Positions 36,425-48,047 of a stretch of DNA of 64,000 nt are shown in pieces. Origin of the DNA: Linnemannia elongata (Eukaryota; Mortierellomycota; Mortierellomycetes; Mortierellales; Mortierellaceae); NCBI GenBank assembly GCA_036320915.1, contig JAXBDG010000022.1, positions 124,001-188,000 on the forward strand, read 5' to 3'. Positions within the stretch are counted from its first letter, which is position 1. Every line of letters starts with the position of its first letter. Below the pieces are notes generated by a model that did not search any database, was not told the origin of the DNA, and worked only from the letters and a program-made list of their open reading frames with translations. A program made the position numbers and the translations under genes.

Positions 36425-36899
36425 ATAAAACCAGCGAGCAAACAAAAAGGCCAAGCAGGCAACAACAGGCACAGAATAAAACTGAGCAGTGTTATCGTTG
36501 GTGTAAAATGCAGATGTAGAGTGAGATGGAAAAGAGTGAAGGATAATGAAACAAGACGTCGAAAGAAAAAAGCAGCATCGGGAGAAGGCGCAACGGACAA
36601 GTAGAGAGGCATAAAGAAAAAGAACCAGGTTGGATCTATCATGTTCGGTTGTGAGGCGAATCGGGTGGCCGTCATTTGGGAAATGGCAGCACCAGCGATC
36701 AAAGGTGCAACCAGTCGAAGACAGAGGGGGAAGGTGAAAACCCTAGGATAGAGAGCTCCAGAAGGTAGAGAAAGAAGAGAAGGGAAAGATAGATGAATGC
36801 CCAGCGGGGAATGGACAATAAGAACAAGGAGAGAGAGTGTGTGGAAAAGTTATATTTATGAATGAGAACGAAAAGAGTAAGAGGAGGATACGAAGGTAA

Positions 36900-37190
36900 T
36901 GCTAGCTATTTATGTGGAAGTGAGGTTCAGCCATAGTCCAGGTGGTCGGGGTCGCAAGATCGGTGGAGTATCAGGACGAGATAGGCTGAGCATTAGGGCG
37001 AGATCGGCAGATCATAAGAGTATTTTTTTAGTACTGGTAGATCATAAGAGTGTGATCCAAGGGGATGGTAGGCTCTACCGCTCTAGAGGAACATCCTTAA
37101 GGGGATGTAAAATCGTATCACATGATCAAATTAAGGGTAATGCGACTAAAACCATCAATTCATAAAGGACAAAAAATTGCCGCAAGAAAA
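36900..37190. other. Unassigned stretch upstream of tRNA-Lys, possible retroelement remnant
   Basis: No gene. A 13-bp word, AGATCATAAGAGT, occurs at 37009-37021 and again at 37039-37051. The composition differs from the C/T-rich leaders nearby. It could be the edge of an LTR belonging to the gag relic, but no LTR pair was found. Confidence 0.3.
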
Positions 37191-37263
37191 GCCCGGCTAA
37201 CTCAATCGGTAGAGTGTCAGACTTTTAATCTGAAAGTTGCGGGTTCGACCCCCGCGTTGGGCG
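37191..37263 (+). tRNA. tRNA-Lys (anticodon UUU)
   Basis: 73-nt cloverleaf without intron. The acceptor stem GCCCGGC pairs with GTTGGGC (two G-U pairs), and the discriminator base is G. The D arm carries the A box (GGCTAACTCAATCGGTAGAG). The anticodon stem TCAGA/TCTGA encloses loop CTTTTAA with anticodon TTT at 37224-37226. The T arm GCGGG/CCCGC with GTTCGA forms the B box. Confidence 0.97.
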
Positions 37264-37268
37264 ATATC

Positions 37269-37273
37269 TTTTT
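37269..37273 (+). terminator. Pol III T5 terminator of tRNA-Lys
   Basis: Five T residues start 6 bp after the mature 3' end of the tRNA, the expected RNA polymerase III stop signal. Confidence 0.8.
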
Positions 37274-37556
37274 GTCCTTTTGTTGTTGTTCGGGCGAAAG
37301 ACGAAGAGGGGAAGGAAGGAAGAGGTGGATTCTCTTTTTGTAGTTGTTGACTGTTCTTCTTTGAAAGAGAGCAGCACAGCACTTAGTTTTTTTAGTGTGA
37401 GAGATGCACAGAGGGGAGGAGAGATAGAGAAAGAGGGTGAGCAGCAAATGTTGAAAACCTTAAGAGAAAAAGGAGGTGATCCTCCCCACACAATCTCCTT
37501 AGTGCATGAACATTTTCGGCATGTTTATAGGTAGGTAAAAAGCAGGGCGTGCTAAA

Positions 37557-40531
37557 TTAAATAAAACCAAACATTTTGTTCTTCTTCTTCTCTTCTGGGG
37601 GAGGAGGAGGAGCATGGTGCTGAGGAGGATGCTGAGGATGGGCCGGAGAGCGAGGAGGGCCATGAGGGGAAGTGGGTGCCACAAATCGTCCCGAGGCATC
37701 TTTTTGGATCGTCCGCATTCCACCTGGTCCTGGAGCGCCACCGCTTCCAGGAGGCATTGGGCGACCGCTTCCTTGTGGTGGTGGCGGTCCTCGGCCTTGT
37801 GGTGGCATCATGTTATTGCCTGGTCCACCGGGTCGAGGGCCTCCAGGTCCCGGTCGCTGCTGCTGCTGTGGCGGTTGAGCTTGGACTGGTGCGGAATAGG
37901 GCGGGATCACCGGCGCAATGGGTCTCAAAGGTCCCCTCGCCAAATCCTTCAAACTGAAAATAAACTGCCTCGGCGTAATAACATGGGTCGACCCAATCAC
38001 AATATCCCTGCCCATTGAATGGCACAACTCATACATGGCTCGGATCTCAGAATAAGTGACCCCTCCCGCAATGAAAATCATCAACCTCGATCCCTTGACG
38101 TTGGGTCGTTTCTTCTCCCAGGCCGGTTGAGCCGTCTTGCGGAGGGATCGTGTAGAGTCCTGCGAGTCGAGAGAGGGAGCCTCGGTGGTGTATGGGTAGA
38201 GAATCGGGTCGAGGGTGCCATTGATGTGCTCCTCGACGATTTTCTTGGCCTTAGTGATGTACCGAGATAGGTCGAAGGGTTGTTCTTCGTCCTCGGCTTT
38301 TTTCCGTGGATAGAAGGGTTTCTTCTTAGACCTTGGTGCAGATCCACCCTATCAATTCATTGAAACGAATGGAAAGAGTTAATAAACGCGAAATGAGCGC
38401 GCTTTTTCATTTCCTGAGACACATGGAGAACAGAAAAAAATGCAGGCTACTTACTCGCTCGGTGTTGACGCCAAGGAGACCGAGGTTACGAACGGCCTCA
38501 ACATTATCACTCGACATCCTGGCAAGATCCAACAGCTGCTCACGATCCTCATTCCGCAAACCCCCACGACAGATCATATACAACATCAACAACCTCGCCT
38601 TGTCCATCCCCGAAACATCTGGGTCATCCAAGAAGGGCACCATCTCCGATAACACTTGCTTCGGCAAATGTCCCTCCACCGTCTCTCCAGTTGCCAACTG
38701 CTGTTCAACCAAACCCAGCTCATTAATTTTGGACTCTTCAAAGATTCGCATACACTCCTTGGCGATATGGATATGGGTCGAGTATTTGGCCTTCATGTCC
38801 TGGAACTGCGGCAGGTTGGCGAGTTGGTCCTTCATGTTCCTGAGCGAAGCCACTTTATCCTTGTCGCCTCTCAGCGCCTCGTTCTCGGCGACGAATTGGT
38901 TGAATTTCGAGGTCAGCGTGCTGGCGGTTTCGACGATATGAGCGTGGCGGATATCGGTGAAGACTTGGTCCGACTCGTCAATCACTACCGAAACTGCCTC
39001 GGTTGTCCCGTCGCCGTTCTCGATGTTGTAGGTGAATTTTGTTCCGTCCTCGATCGGCAGCAGGTCGTTCGCCATGGCCTGGTATGTGAACTCGTGCACA
39101 ATTGCCGCCGTGATGTCGATCGATCTGTCCAAAATCAATATCGTCCCTTGCCCTTGTTGCCTTCCCTATATATATGGATTGAACCGAAAACATATGCATC
39201 TGTTAGCTTGAGCGGTGATACGAATGACTTGAACGCGTATCAGAAAAAAAAATGGCTCCTGAAGGTTACACTTACAGCCATGTCTTGGTTCGATCGGACA
39301 TAGGCCTCCAGCTCACTCTGCAGCAACCCTGCGAGTCTCATGGACTGTGTCCGCTTCCCGTCCTCGGTTTCTGGCGGTCGGAAGTACCGGATTGAAGGGA
39401 AATCGCCCAACGTTGCAATCACCGACACCAGCTACATCCGTTTATATACAGACAAAGACGGCCATTATGTTAGTTTTGCGGTAACATAACGTAAACCATA
39501 CAGAAACACAAAGCACATGGGTTTTACGAATCGATTAAAAAAATGTGGTTACCTGTTTGGCGATAGAGTCCATTTCTGCAGAAAGCTCCATTTTCTTTGC
39601 AGGCGAGTAGAGCGTGTAAAAACTTGAGGGAGACTCTAAGGAGAAGACTCTTGACTCAATGGCTAAAAGGAGGTTGTTGTCAAAAGTAAAGTAAAAAACA
39701 CAAATTAATGAAATGAAAAAGGAGCTCTTCTCTCAGCTTTTTTTCCCCCCCGCTAGACCCTGATCCAATTTAGGGATAGCATGGTAAACGATGTGAGGGG
39801 GCAAGCATACCTGTAAAGTCCATGAAGAGCTCCCTGAGTGTTTTGATGTACTTTGAAACGGGTGATTTTGTCAATCGATCGAACAGACGGTCTTCCAGAG
39901 CTATGAAAAGAAGTTACAGAGGCATTCATGTCAATCAACTGTACAATTTAATACATGAATATAAGAGTCGGAACACTCAAAAACTTACGAGCTGTAAAGA
40001 GGACGTGAGCGGCCTTGTATTTTCCGGTGGGGCTGTCACTTGGATAGTCGTCCATCAGCCGCTGAACTGACTCCATGCAAGGCGTCAATAGGTAGACTGC
40101 CTCCAGAGAAGCGTACGCCTGACGCTTACTCTCCAGCATCTCCACCACTACATAACAAAGGGAAACAGGGAGAACAAGAGTGTGTCAGAATCCCATTCAC
40201 TATCAGTACAATGCGGGCTAGACATAAAAGCAAACCAAACAGAGGTCACTTGGGACAAAACTTACAGGTGACATTCCTGTCCATGATGTCAAACATCTTG
40301 CAGGCGCTGAGGACGATTTTGTTTGTTTTTGCATCCAGGACGACAATCTTGTACCTCTCTGGAGGTTGAATGGAGTCGATACTCCCGATGATGCCTAGAG
40401 GGGAAATGGAATGAAAAAAAAGGACTTGAAGGTCAGAATTCTGAAGGAGGATGGAGTGTTATCCTGGTGAGTGGTGGTAGTAGTCGACTGATGGCCTTAC
40501 GGTCGTGGAGCGCTTGGACGATTGAAGTCAT
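37557..40531 (-). CDS. SEC1: SEC1 / Munc18-type SNARE regulator
   Basis: SM-family protein that clasps syntaxin and SNARE bundles to drive exocytic vesicle fusion at the plasma membrane. Eight exons (40531-40501, 40394-40266, 40147-39989, 39900-39811, 39662-39553, 39431-39276, 39165-38455, 38348-37557) join to 725 residues. Family blocks are YKIVVLDAKTNKIVLSACKM, MDRNVTLVEMLESKRQAYAS followed by LEAVYLLTP, the Gly/Gln-rich lead-in to ILDRSIDITAAIVHEFTYQA with MANDLLP after it, KFTYNIENGDGTTEAVSVVI, then LMLYMICRGGLRNEDREQLL and VTYSEIRAMYEL. The exon-1 ATG at 40531 encodes only MTSIVQALHD plus one base, a short first exon as in other SM genes. The C-terminal 110 residues are Pro/Gly/Gln-rich and end KKKNKMFGFI, an extension beyond the SM core. 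It is followed upstream on the same strand by TMEM115. Confidence 0.95.
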
Positions 40532-40935
40532 CGTAGACTAATAGCTTAGCGCAGAGAGCAGTCAGCTGGAGAGAGTGTGTTGAGAGATGGTCAATTGGTT
40601 GAGGTGAAGGGAAGGTGGAAAGGATGGCGAGGAGCAAGGAGGATGAAGTGTGTAGTCGAAGGTGTGTCGGGTAGAAGAGTGAGGATGATGGTGGAAGTGA
40701 TGATGAGAAAAGAAAGAAAAAAAAAGAAAAGAAAATAGAAAAGGAGGACAGAAGCGCGGATGGTGATAAGAATAAGAAGCGCAACGGTCGTGTGGGGTGA
40801 GACTGATGGAAGTGGGTGATGAGACGCCACTGACAATCCAGAAATTAATTACATTGAAGTAGTAGTTGTATGTATTGTGTGGTAGATAAAAAAAAAGCGC
40901 TTGTAGGTGCTAGCTGCCAAAAAGGGTGCAAGGAT
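40532..40935. promoter_or_regulatory. Upstream region of SEC1
   Basis: 404 bp between the SEC1 start and the TMEM115 stop. Purine-rich on + (40560-40760), giving a C/T-rich leader on the coding strand. No gene seen. Confidence 0.5.
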
Positions 40936-42821
40936 CTATGGCTTCTCTTCCTTGTTGCTGCTGCCAGAATCTGGTGCATCATCCAATACTGAAGTCTCAA
41001 ACAGAACCTCGTCTTCATCCGTCGCTGCTGCTGTTGAGGCCGATGGTCCTCCTGAAGATACATTCGAGGATGGAGGAGGGAACAAGGCGGGGTTGTTGCT
41101 TGCTGAAGCAGTAGGGTTCAAGAATGTCTTTTGACTCAGTCCAGGCAAACTTGCACTGTTGCCCGCTGCTGCATGCAGTCTCATATCCAGAGCCTTCAAT
41201 GCCAGAGCCCTATTGCATTGTTATTTAGTAAGGGTATTAATAACCGTTATGGTGGAAGCATAGATTCAAAGAAGAGTCTTCAATCGAAAAAAGTACAAGG
41301 ACACATACCTCCTGCGCTCAGCTTCAGCACGGAGACTGGCTGGCTGGCTCAAGGGAAGAATCATGCCAGGCATTTGAGGGTTTTCCAGATCGTTTTGAAA
41401 GGTCGTTCCAAAGCCCAGAGGAGAGCAGATGTGAAGGCGCACAAGAATTCCAAACACCAAGTTCGACACCACCTTGACCGGAGGTCTATTATACATAGAA
41501 AAAAGAACATAGATGTCAATCGTGTGCCTAGTTGTGACGACATTTGACTGGTAATTCAGGTGTGATCTTGGCTTATGAGTTGGTTCCGAGAGCGAAAAAG
41601 AGACTTACTGGGCAGCTTCGGGGAAGAATGAGGCGAAAGCAAAGGTCTCACTCCTGTCACCTCGCACGCCGTCCTGAGTTTTGAAAAAGCGGGAATACAC
41701 CCATGAGATGAGCAATCCATAGATGGCCATGAGAAGTTGTGTTTGACTCCTTGTTAAAAGACTCTGAATGATCATAAACACTGCAAACAACATCGGCAAT
41801 GTCTATCATGAACGAGTGAGAAAACGTCAGATTAGCCGATGTTGCCTCTCGATCTGACTCTAACATCCCTTTCGGATCCTTAAAAATGCTTTGACACGAA
41901 CCTTGACGCGAATTGAAAATGCGCCCCATAGTGTCACCAAGTGTTCAGGAACAAGCTGCTTGAAGCCCACAAGAAATCCTGCCAATACAGCTGTCAATCC
42001 ATATGCCTGTGTCCCGTATCTATTTTTGATAGAACAATCAGAACCGTTATTGTTGGCGAGAAAACAACAAAAGGGCGAGCCATCTCCATAAAACCAAAAC
42101 AGGTGGCGTCTTGAATTTTGATTGATCCACTTACAAAAGATATTCGTTGCCGCGGACAATATATTCGAACAGGCAGGTAAAGTAGATTCCAAGCATGGAG
42201 CCTACGCTGGTCACTACCAGAAACTTAAAGAATTCGCGAGAGCCCCATGCACGCTCTAGATATTTGCCGCATCCCAGTAATGCCACGGTGTTGAAGACAA
42301 ACTAGAGGGTTGAATGGCAGTTGGCAATAAGAGGTTATTAACTGAAAGAAGACAATCGTTCCTGAATGACCACAAAGCATGGCTCCAAAGGCAGCTAAGA
42401 ATCCATGATGGGTTGTTCCTTGCCTGAATGATGCTCCTCTCAAAGAACGACGCTGTGGCAAATGTCCAGAAACGATAGGGTGCCCTATTGACGTATTGAT
42501 GGGTTAGATAACGAGTCGTGAATTAGCAAAAGAAAGCCAATTTAATGCCAGAATCGACGATAGAATGAGATGACGCGACAGAAACACGCGCACTTACGAG
42601 ACAGGCACAAGGGCGAGCAGGGGGATAAGGATATCTTCCGAGTTGCTAGAATAGTCGGGTGAGTCTGTTACGGGTGCGTCACCGTGACCGATGAGGGCCA
42701 TGCTGTCTCTGAGGCGGAGGGCCATTCCCAGAGCGGTCATGACGGTCATGGCCGTTGAGACTGACTTTGTCAGTGGAGGCACATTCGTGAACGTTGAGCG
42801 CCACGATGAAGATTGGGACAT
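40936..42821 (-). CDS. TMEM115: TMEM115-like Golgi membrane protein (rhomboid-like fold)
   Basis: TMEM115 proteins are multi-pass Golgi proteins linked to retrograde Golgi-to-ER traffic. Seven exons (42821-42598, 42484-42424, 42301-42135, 42019-41902, 41802-41609, 41485-41309, 41209-40936) give 404 residues. Family blocks are APYRFWTFATASFFERSIIQ, VFNTVALLGCGKYLERAWGS followed by REFFKFLVVTSVGSMLGIYF, AVLAGFLVGFKQLVPEHLVT, GAFSIRVKTLPMLFAVFMII and the exit ERRRALALKALDMRL. Several hydrophobic segments fit 5-6 membrane helices; the Ser/Ala-rich tail is probably cytosolic. Intron 2 appears to have a GC donor (GCAAGG...CTAG); the frame and homology need it. The start ATG at 42821 opens a Ser/Thr-rich N-terminus with a hydrophobic segment further in. 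Confidence 0.88.
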
Positions 42822-43419
42822 TGTAGGTAGTCGCTCTTATTAGGTTACTGTTTGATTTGTTTTTCTGTGGGCTGTGTTGTTTAGTTTGATGGCTGTATCA
42901 ATCGTTGCTTGGTTGTGGTTGTTCCGTTTGAGTGTGTTTCCTGAGCTGAGAGAAAGAGACAGAGGAAGGGAGACAGAGAGAGAGAGAGAGAAGTGGCAAG
43001 TGGCACAGGCAAGATGATGTGAAAGGTAATAAAAAACAGATGATGATGCGAATAATAATAATAATAATACGCGGCGTAAGGCTGTTGGTGGTGGATGGTG
43101 GGACAAGCGGACAAGCAGACAAGCAGACAAGCAGACGACAAGCAAGTGAAAAAAAAAAAAATAAGACCTGCCCAAGCACAGTGCTGCACGTCGAGGAGAA
43201 GTTGCTCCTTTGTTCTGTAGCACGCTTGAACATTTGAACATTGGCAAAGTGGGTGTGACTGTATTGATCATGTGATACGTATCCTTCAGCTCGTACATCC
43301 TCGAGAGAGGTCATTTTTTTTTTTTTTTCTCTCGAGACACAGAGAGAGAGAGAGAGAGAGAGAGGCAGACAGGGAATGACAGAGAGTGAACTGAGAGGGG
43401 GGAGAGCTGAGGGTGAAAG

Positions 43420-43450
<31 letters not shown>

Positions 43451-43778
43451 TCAGCGATCTCACCTCTCTTCTTCTTTTCTCTTCTTTTCCTTTCTTTCCC
43501 TTTCTCTTCTTTTTTTTCATTCTCTCATTCAAAAACATACACAAACACAACACTCACCATACTCATTCGACAAACACTCTTCCAAACTTTCTTCCAAAAC
43601 CTGATCGCTGCTGCTTGATCCTCCCTCTCACTGTAGCCAGCTCTCAACCAGACCAAGCGATCCTAAGGGAACCCTCACAGCCAGTACCACCACAAAAAAC
43701 CGAAGCATAAGAGGAACAAGGTTAAAGCGATCCGTCTCCCTTTCTCGCTGATATCCCATCCTCAACCTACTACAAGCC
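42822..43778. promoter_or_regulatory. Divergent upstream region, TMEM115 / Zn2Cys6 factor
   Basis: 957 bp with no gene. Left part carries GACAAGCA-type repeats (43103-43145). An AG microsatellite (about 43340-43364), an A run (43420-43448) and a C/T-rich stretch (43455-43560) lie before the transcription-factor ATG. Confidence 0.5.
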
Positions 43779-46454
43779 ATGTCCCAGCTGTCCTCCCCAG
43801 GAAGACAGGACCCCATGGTCAAGCAAGAACCCTCCGTCAAGCAAGAGCCATCCTCAGCCCAACATCTTCCAAGCCTTAATCCCTCCTATCATCCCCAGCA
43901 GACTTTTTACCACCACCCTGCTGCATCCTACTCTTCCTCCTCTCCCTCTGCGTCTTCCTCGAACCAAGCCTACGGTCAGCAAGCACATCACCACCAGCAG
44001 CACCAGCCAGCTTCGTCCTCAGCGTCGTCGTCCTCATCATCTGCCGCGCCCCAAGGTCTGTCTGATCCATCCACGGCGTCCTTTGCAAGCATGTCTGCCA
44101 CCTCTGGCAACTACAACCTCAGCCGGCATCTCCTTGGTATGAACATGCAGCAGCAACAGCAGTCATCAGGATCAGGTCCTCTTGGAAACAACAACAACAA
44201 CGGCAGCAGCAACAACAACAACAGCTCTAGCAACTCCAACAATGGGGAGAGTGCTGCCAACACCCCTATCATGGGGAACGCCCACCTGAATCCCAACAGC
44301 CATCTCTCAAGCGCCCCTCCTTCGCCCACCCTCAACAACCTCCACTACCCCAGTGCCGCTAGCACCCATCACCACTTTAGTGGCAACAACGGTGCTTATG
44401 CCCAGTCAACATCGTCCTACTCGTCACAGCTCTCGTACCAGGCTGATCCTCAGCATTCTCACTCGCATGGCGTTCACTCGTCGAGCGATCTGAGCTCAGG
44501 CAGCTACTACAGCTCCATGCCTCCCTTCAGCTCGCACCCTCACCAGCAACAGGAATCCATGTCGACGTCACAGGGTCAGCAGTCGAGCCATCACCCTCAA
44601 CATCATCACAGCAACAGCGGCGGAAGCAGCGGTAGCAGCGGGAATGGTCCTCATGTCCAGTTCAACTCGACTGCCCCCTCGCCCATGCGTCAACACCAAC
44701 AGCAGCCTTATTCGTCCTTGGTCCCACCCTTGTCGGATACTCACTATGCCCAGTACCATCAGCTCCTGGGACCTTCTGCATTCAGCTCTGCCCAGTCCAG
44801 CCCCTACCATTCGAACCATTCGACTCCTTACAGCTCGATGCCTGGTTCTCCCACACAAGAGTACCAGCAACTGAGCGGATCCCCGTTAGGACAGGGACAG
44901 AAGCCCAAACGGCGACAAGTCAAGAATGCTTGTGGTAAGGAATATTTTTTTCTTCTTTCAATTGTTTTGTTTTTGTTCTTCTTGTTTTATTAATCCCGAT
45001 GACATGAGCTGTGTGAGGAGCCGACAAAGAGGTGAAAAGGACTTTGAAAATGGCGCAACGTGGGACGGAGAGTTGGGACTCTATTATTACAACATCCGCT
45101 TATGTACTGTATGACACCCTCGTTGTCCTTTGTTTGTGTTGTTATTTTATGTTGAACCTCTGAACCTTGTTCTGATAACAGACAGACAATCGTCGTCCAT
45201 CGCATGCAGCGAGGCCGTTGTAGGAATTTTCTCCTTCCCTTTCATCATCGTCATCTTCCCTCTCTTCCCTCAATTTTTTTTTTTTCTATTTTTCTTTTTT
45301 TTCCTTTTTCCCATTCCACCCCCTTTCTCCTTTACCCCTTCTCCCCTTTTTATATCTACTGTTAATTGCTCATGATTGTTGAGCAGAAGTAACAAAAAGG
45401 CGAAAAAAAAGAGGCATCAAGAAGAAGAGGAATGAGAGAGAAGGAAAAAGAGAGAGCAAGCATGTCATCCTGGGAAAAAAATCGTTTATGTCGGGAGTGA
45501 TTAGCCATGTTTCTCTTAGGTGTCTATGAAGGGCAGCTCTGGTTGGCTGTATTAATAGCCGTTATTTCAATTATTTTTTCTTTGGATATATCAGTCCTCA
45601 ATGTACCCTTTTATTATCTGATCCTCGTATGATCAATTGCGATGGATGAGAATGGGATCCCGGGTACTCTCTCACTCTCTCTCTCTCTCTCCCCATCACT
45701 ATTTTCATTATTTCTTTCATCATCGTTGCTCTGCTCATAAGCACATGGGGTTGAGGAGATCATGTTGAGTGGAAGTGGGGGTTGGGTGGAGAACTTGAAC
45801 TGTAGTATCCCTTTCCTGCTTGACTGACCGAATGACCGAATGACCATCTCGCTCAATCTCATACTAACAATCTCCTCTCCCTCTCTAATTTATTTTTATT
45901 TTTCATTGGATACTCTAGTCAACTGCCAAAAAGCCTGCAAAAAGTGCGACGAAGGAAGACCTTGCTCCCGATGCATCAAATACGGCTTGACCGACACTTG
46001 TGTCGACTCCACAAGGAAGGTCCGCAAAAAGGGCATCAAGCGTGGACCCTACAAGCGCAGACCCCCACCCTCCCAGCTCGGTTCAGCCTCCGTCTCGACC
46101 TCGCCCACCATGCGCCATGCTGCCGTCCCCAGCGGCCTCGCAGGATACATGTCTGAACCCGTCACAGCCCTCAGCAGCCCAACGCAATCCCACTTGCTGC
46201 CTCTGACAACATCGAGCCACAACCAGCCATTGGATTTCGGATACGATACCAGCGGAGGACAGGGTGGCTACTCTTTCCAGTCGCACCGGATGGAGTCGAC
46301 GTACGCACCGTCCTATGCCAGCTACTCGGGATCGAATCTCTACACATCACCCTACGGCATGAGCAGCAGTAGCAACGGTAACAACAACAATAACGGCGGC
46401 AACAACAACAACAATTCCACTGGCACCAACAGTGGCCATACCAGCATGCCCTGA
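43779..46454 (+). CDS. Zn(II)2Cys6 fungal transcription factor
   Basis: Nuclear DNA-binding regulator of the GAL4-type zinc-cluster class. Exons 43779-44934 and 45919-46454 give 563 residues around a 984-bp intron. The cluster is C385-x2-C388-x6-C395-x5-C401-x2-C404-x8-C413, reading NACVNCQKACKKCDEGRPCS. It is preceded by basic KPKRRQVK and followed by KVRKKGIKRGPYKRR, a basic linker that would act as nuclear localisation signal and DNA contact. The intron cuts the cluster right after C385. Residues 1-375 are Ser/Gln/Asn/His/Pro-rich with KQEP repeats near the start, typical of activation domains; the C-terminus is Asn/Ser-rich. No fungal-specific middle homology domain is seen. Target genes cannot be told from sequence. 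ATG 43779 is the first Met of the open frame after a C/T-rich leader. Confidence 0.92.
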
Positions 46455-47660
46455 TCATCCACATCCCAACGATCAGAGTTATCCAGGAAGGAACCAGGAA
46501 CAGACAAGAAAAGAAGGATGAGCGGAGCATGAAAAAAATGAATAGGACATTGAAACTCCACCACAAACAACAACAACAAAGTCAACAGCAAAAACAACAA
46601 CAAAGCAGCAGCAGCAGCAGTGGGGAGGAGAGTAAAGGGCGAACGACAGCGTATTCAAAAGTCAGCTGCAGTCGTCAATTGCTTATTTTTTTTTCTCCTA
46701 CTGCTGGTTGTACTCTACCTGCGACAGCAGTTTTTGCAATTCCAAAGTGGTGTCGAGTCGTTTGCAGCACTGTCGATGACACTTTTTTCTCTCCTTTTTC
46801 TCCCTTCTTTTTTGCTGTCAGAGTTCCGTGCTACTTTCTTTTTACTTCTTTTCTTTCCCTTTTTCTTCCTTTCTTTCTTTCCTGAGATTGACAGTTTTTT
46901 CTTATCATTCATCATTTTTTTTCTCGCATAATAAAAAAAACTAAAAAGCTGAAAAACAAACACGCACAACTCACTCATTGTGAGTCTTAAAACGTAAGCA
47001 GTTAGCTACCCTCTATCCACGCCAATATGGATATATTCATGTGTATGTTTTTGCGAGGGCCATTTGTTTGTCTGTATCATGCATGTGTATCCTCTCTTTC
47101 TTTTTTTTTCTTTTTCTTGTATCACATAGAGGAAGTGCTCTAACGAGTTCAGAGCTGCTGAAGGTAATGCAAGGGGCTATAAGGGGAGAGGGAGGGAACG
47201 GGAGGACGCGGGAGACGGGAGAGACAAAAAAGATGGTCGGTTTTGGGTTTTGTCGGTCGGGGATCAGAACTGGTACAAGTATTTTGAAACTGTTCAGACT
47301 ACCGGGTGTGTGTGTGCTTTGCTTGGTCGTTTAGAGATCAAAGGACTGTCGGAGGATGAAGGAGTAAAGGTGGTGATAGTGGTTGTGGTTTACACTTTGA
47401 ATTCACGAATATCGAGCTCCAAAAAAAAAAGAAAAAAGAAGAGAGAATAGGAGAAAGGAAACGAAAAAGGGGAGTGAGGATATGAAGAGGAGAGAGGAGA
47501 AGAAATGAGTAAGTAGAGCTCGAGACGATGTAGGAGTGACGGGTAAACATGATAATTGCGAATGAAAGGAGGTCAAAGACTGCAACATGTCTCTCTTGGT
47601 CGAATACAAGCACACAAGAATACACATCTTCGAGTCCATTACAACGCACTATGTCCACAT
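46455..47660. other. Intergenic, downstream of Zn2Cys6 gene
   Basis: No gene seen. CAA/CAG-rich part (46559-46622) is probably 3' untranslated sequence. C/T-rich tracts follow (46680-46930), then unassigned DNA. Confidence 0.45.
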
Positions 47661-47668
47661 CAGGGGTA

Positions 47669-48047
47669 GCAGAGATATATTTGACCCGACCATCGTTGGC
47701 GCAACAGATTTCGCAGGAAAGAACATTTAATGTGAACTTATCCCACTGCGTTTTTTTTTCTTTTCTTTTTCTCTCCTCAATATACGCATAAGCTGGACCT
47801 TTCTGTTTCATAAGGGACGCTGTTGTACACGCATATATCCGAGAGCACACTTCCCGTGTCAACATCACCACATAATATGGATTCATCGAAGACAAGGTGC
47901 TCAAATGCCACGCCGTCGCGAAAGTTCATGTGTGTGAACTTGGCAGTATCCCTGCGGATACGGAACCCTGTACACCAAGCTGGAACTGGCGCCAGAGCGC
48001 ATGTTGCGAGTGATAATGGGTTTGGTAACCACTCTTCGTCTTTTTGA
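47669..48047 (+). pseudogene. Broken copy of the adjacent saccharopine dehydrogenase-like gene
   Basis: Nucleotide similarity to the intact gene 1 kb downstream, in the same order and strand. The exon-1 start matches (shared TTGGCGCAAC and AAGAACAT), with a 2-base insertion and a TAA shortly after. The middle of exon 1 is missing, replaced by a T-rich tract. Exon 2 then matches from AGCTGGACC at 47791 through TTTCAT, GTTCATGT, CCTGCGGATA and TACACCAAG near 47980. Translation of the copy keeps AGPF, AVV and SIPAD but meets a TAA. A weaker match to the start of exon 3 (NGFG against HGFG) lies near 48030. Preservation of the sequence before exon 2 suggests a DNA-level tandem duplication, not a retrocopy. 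Confidence 0.7.

Noticed and set aside
44111..44338. Leu-rich minus-strand frames inside the transcription-factor exon
   Set aside because: Antisense of CAG/CAA repeat codons; typical shadow frames.
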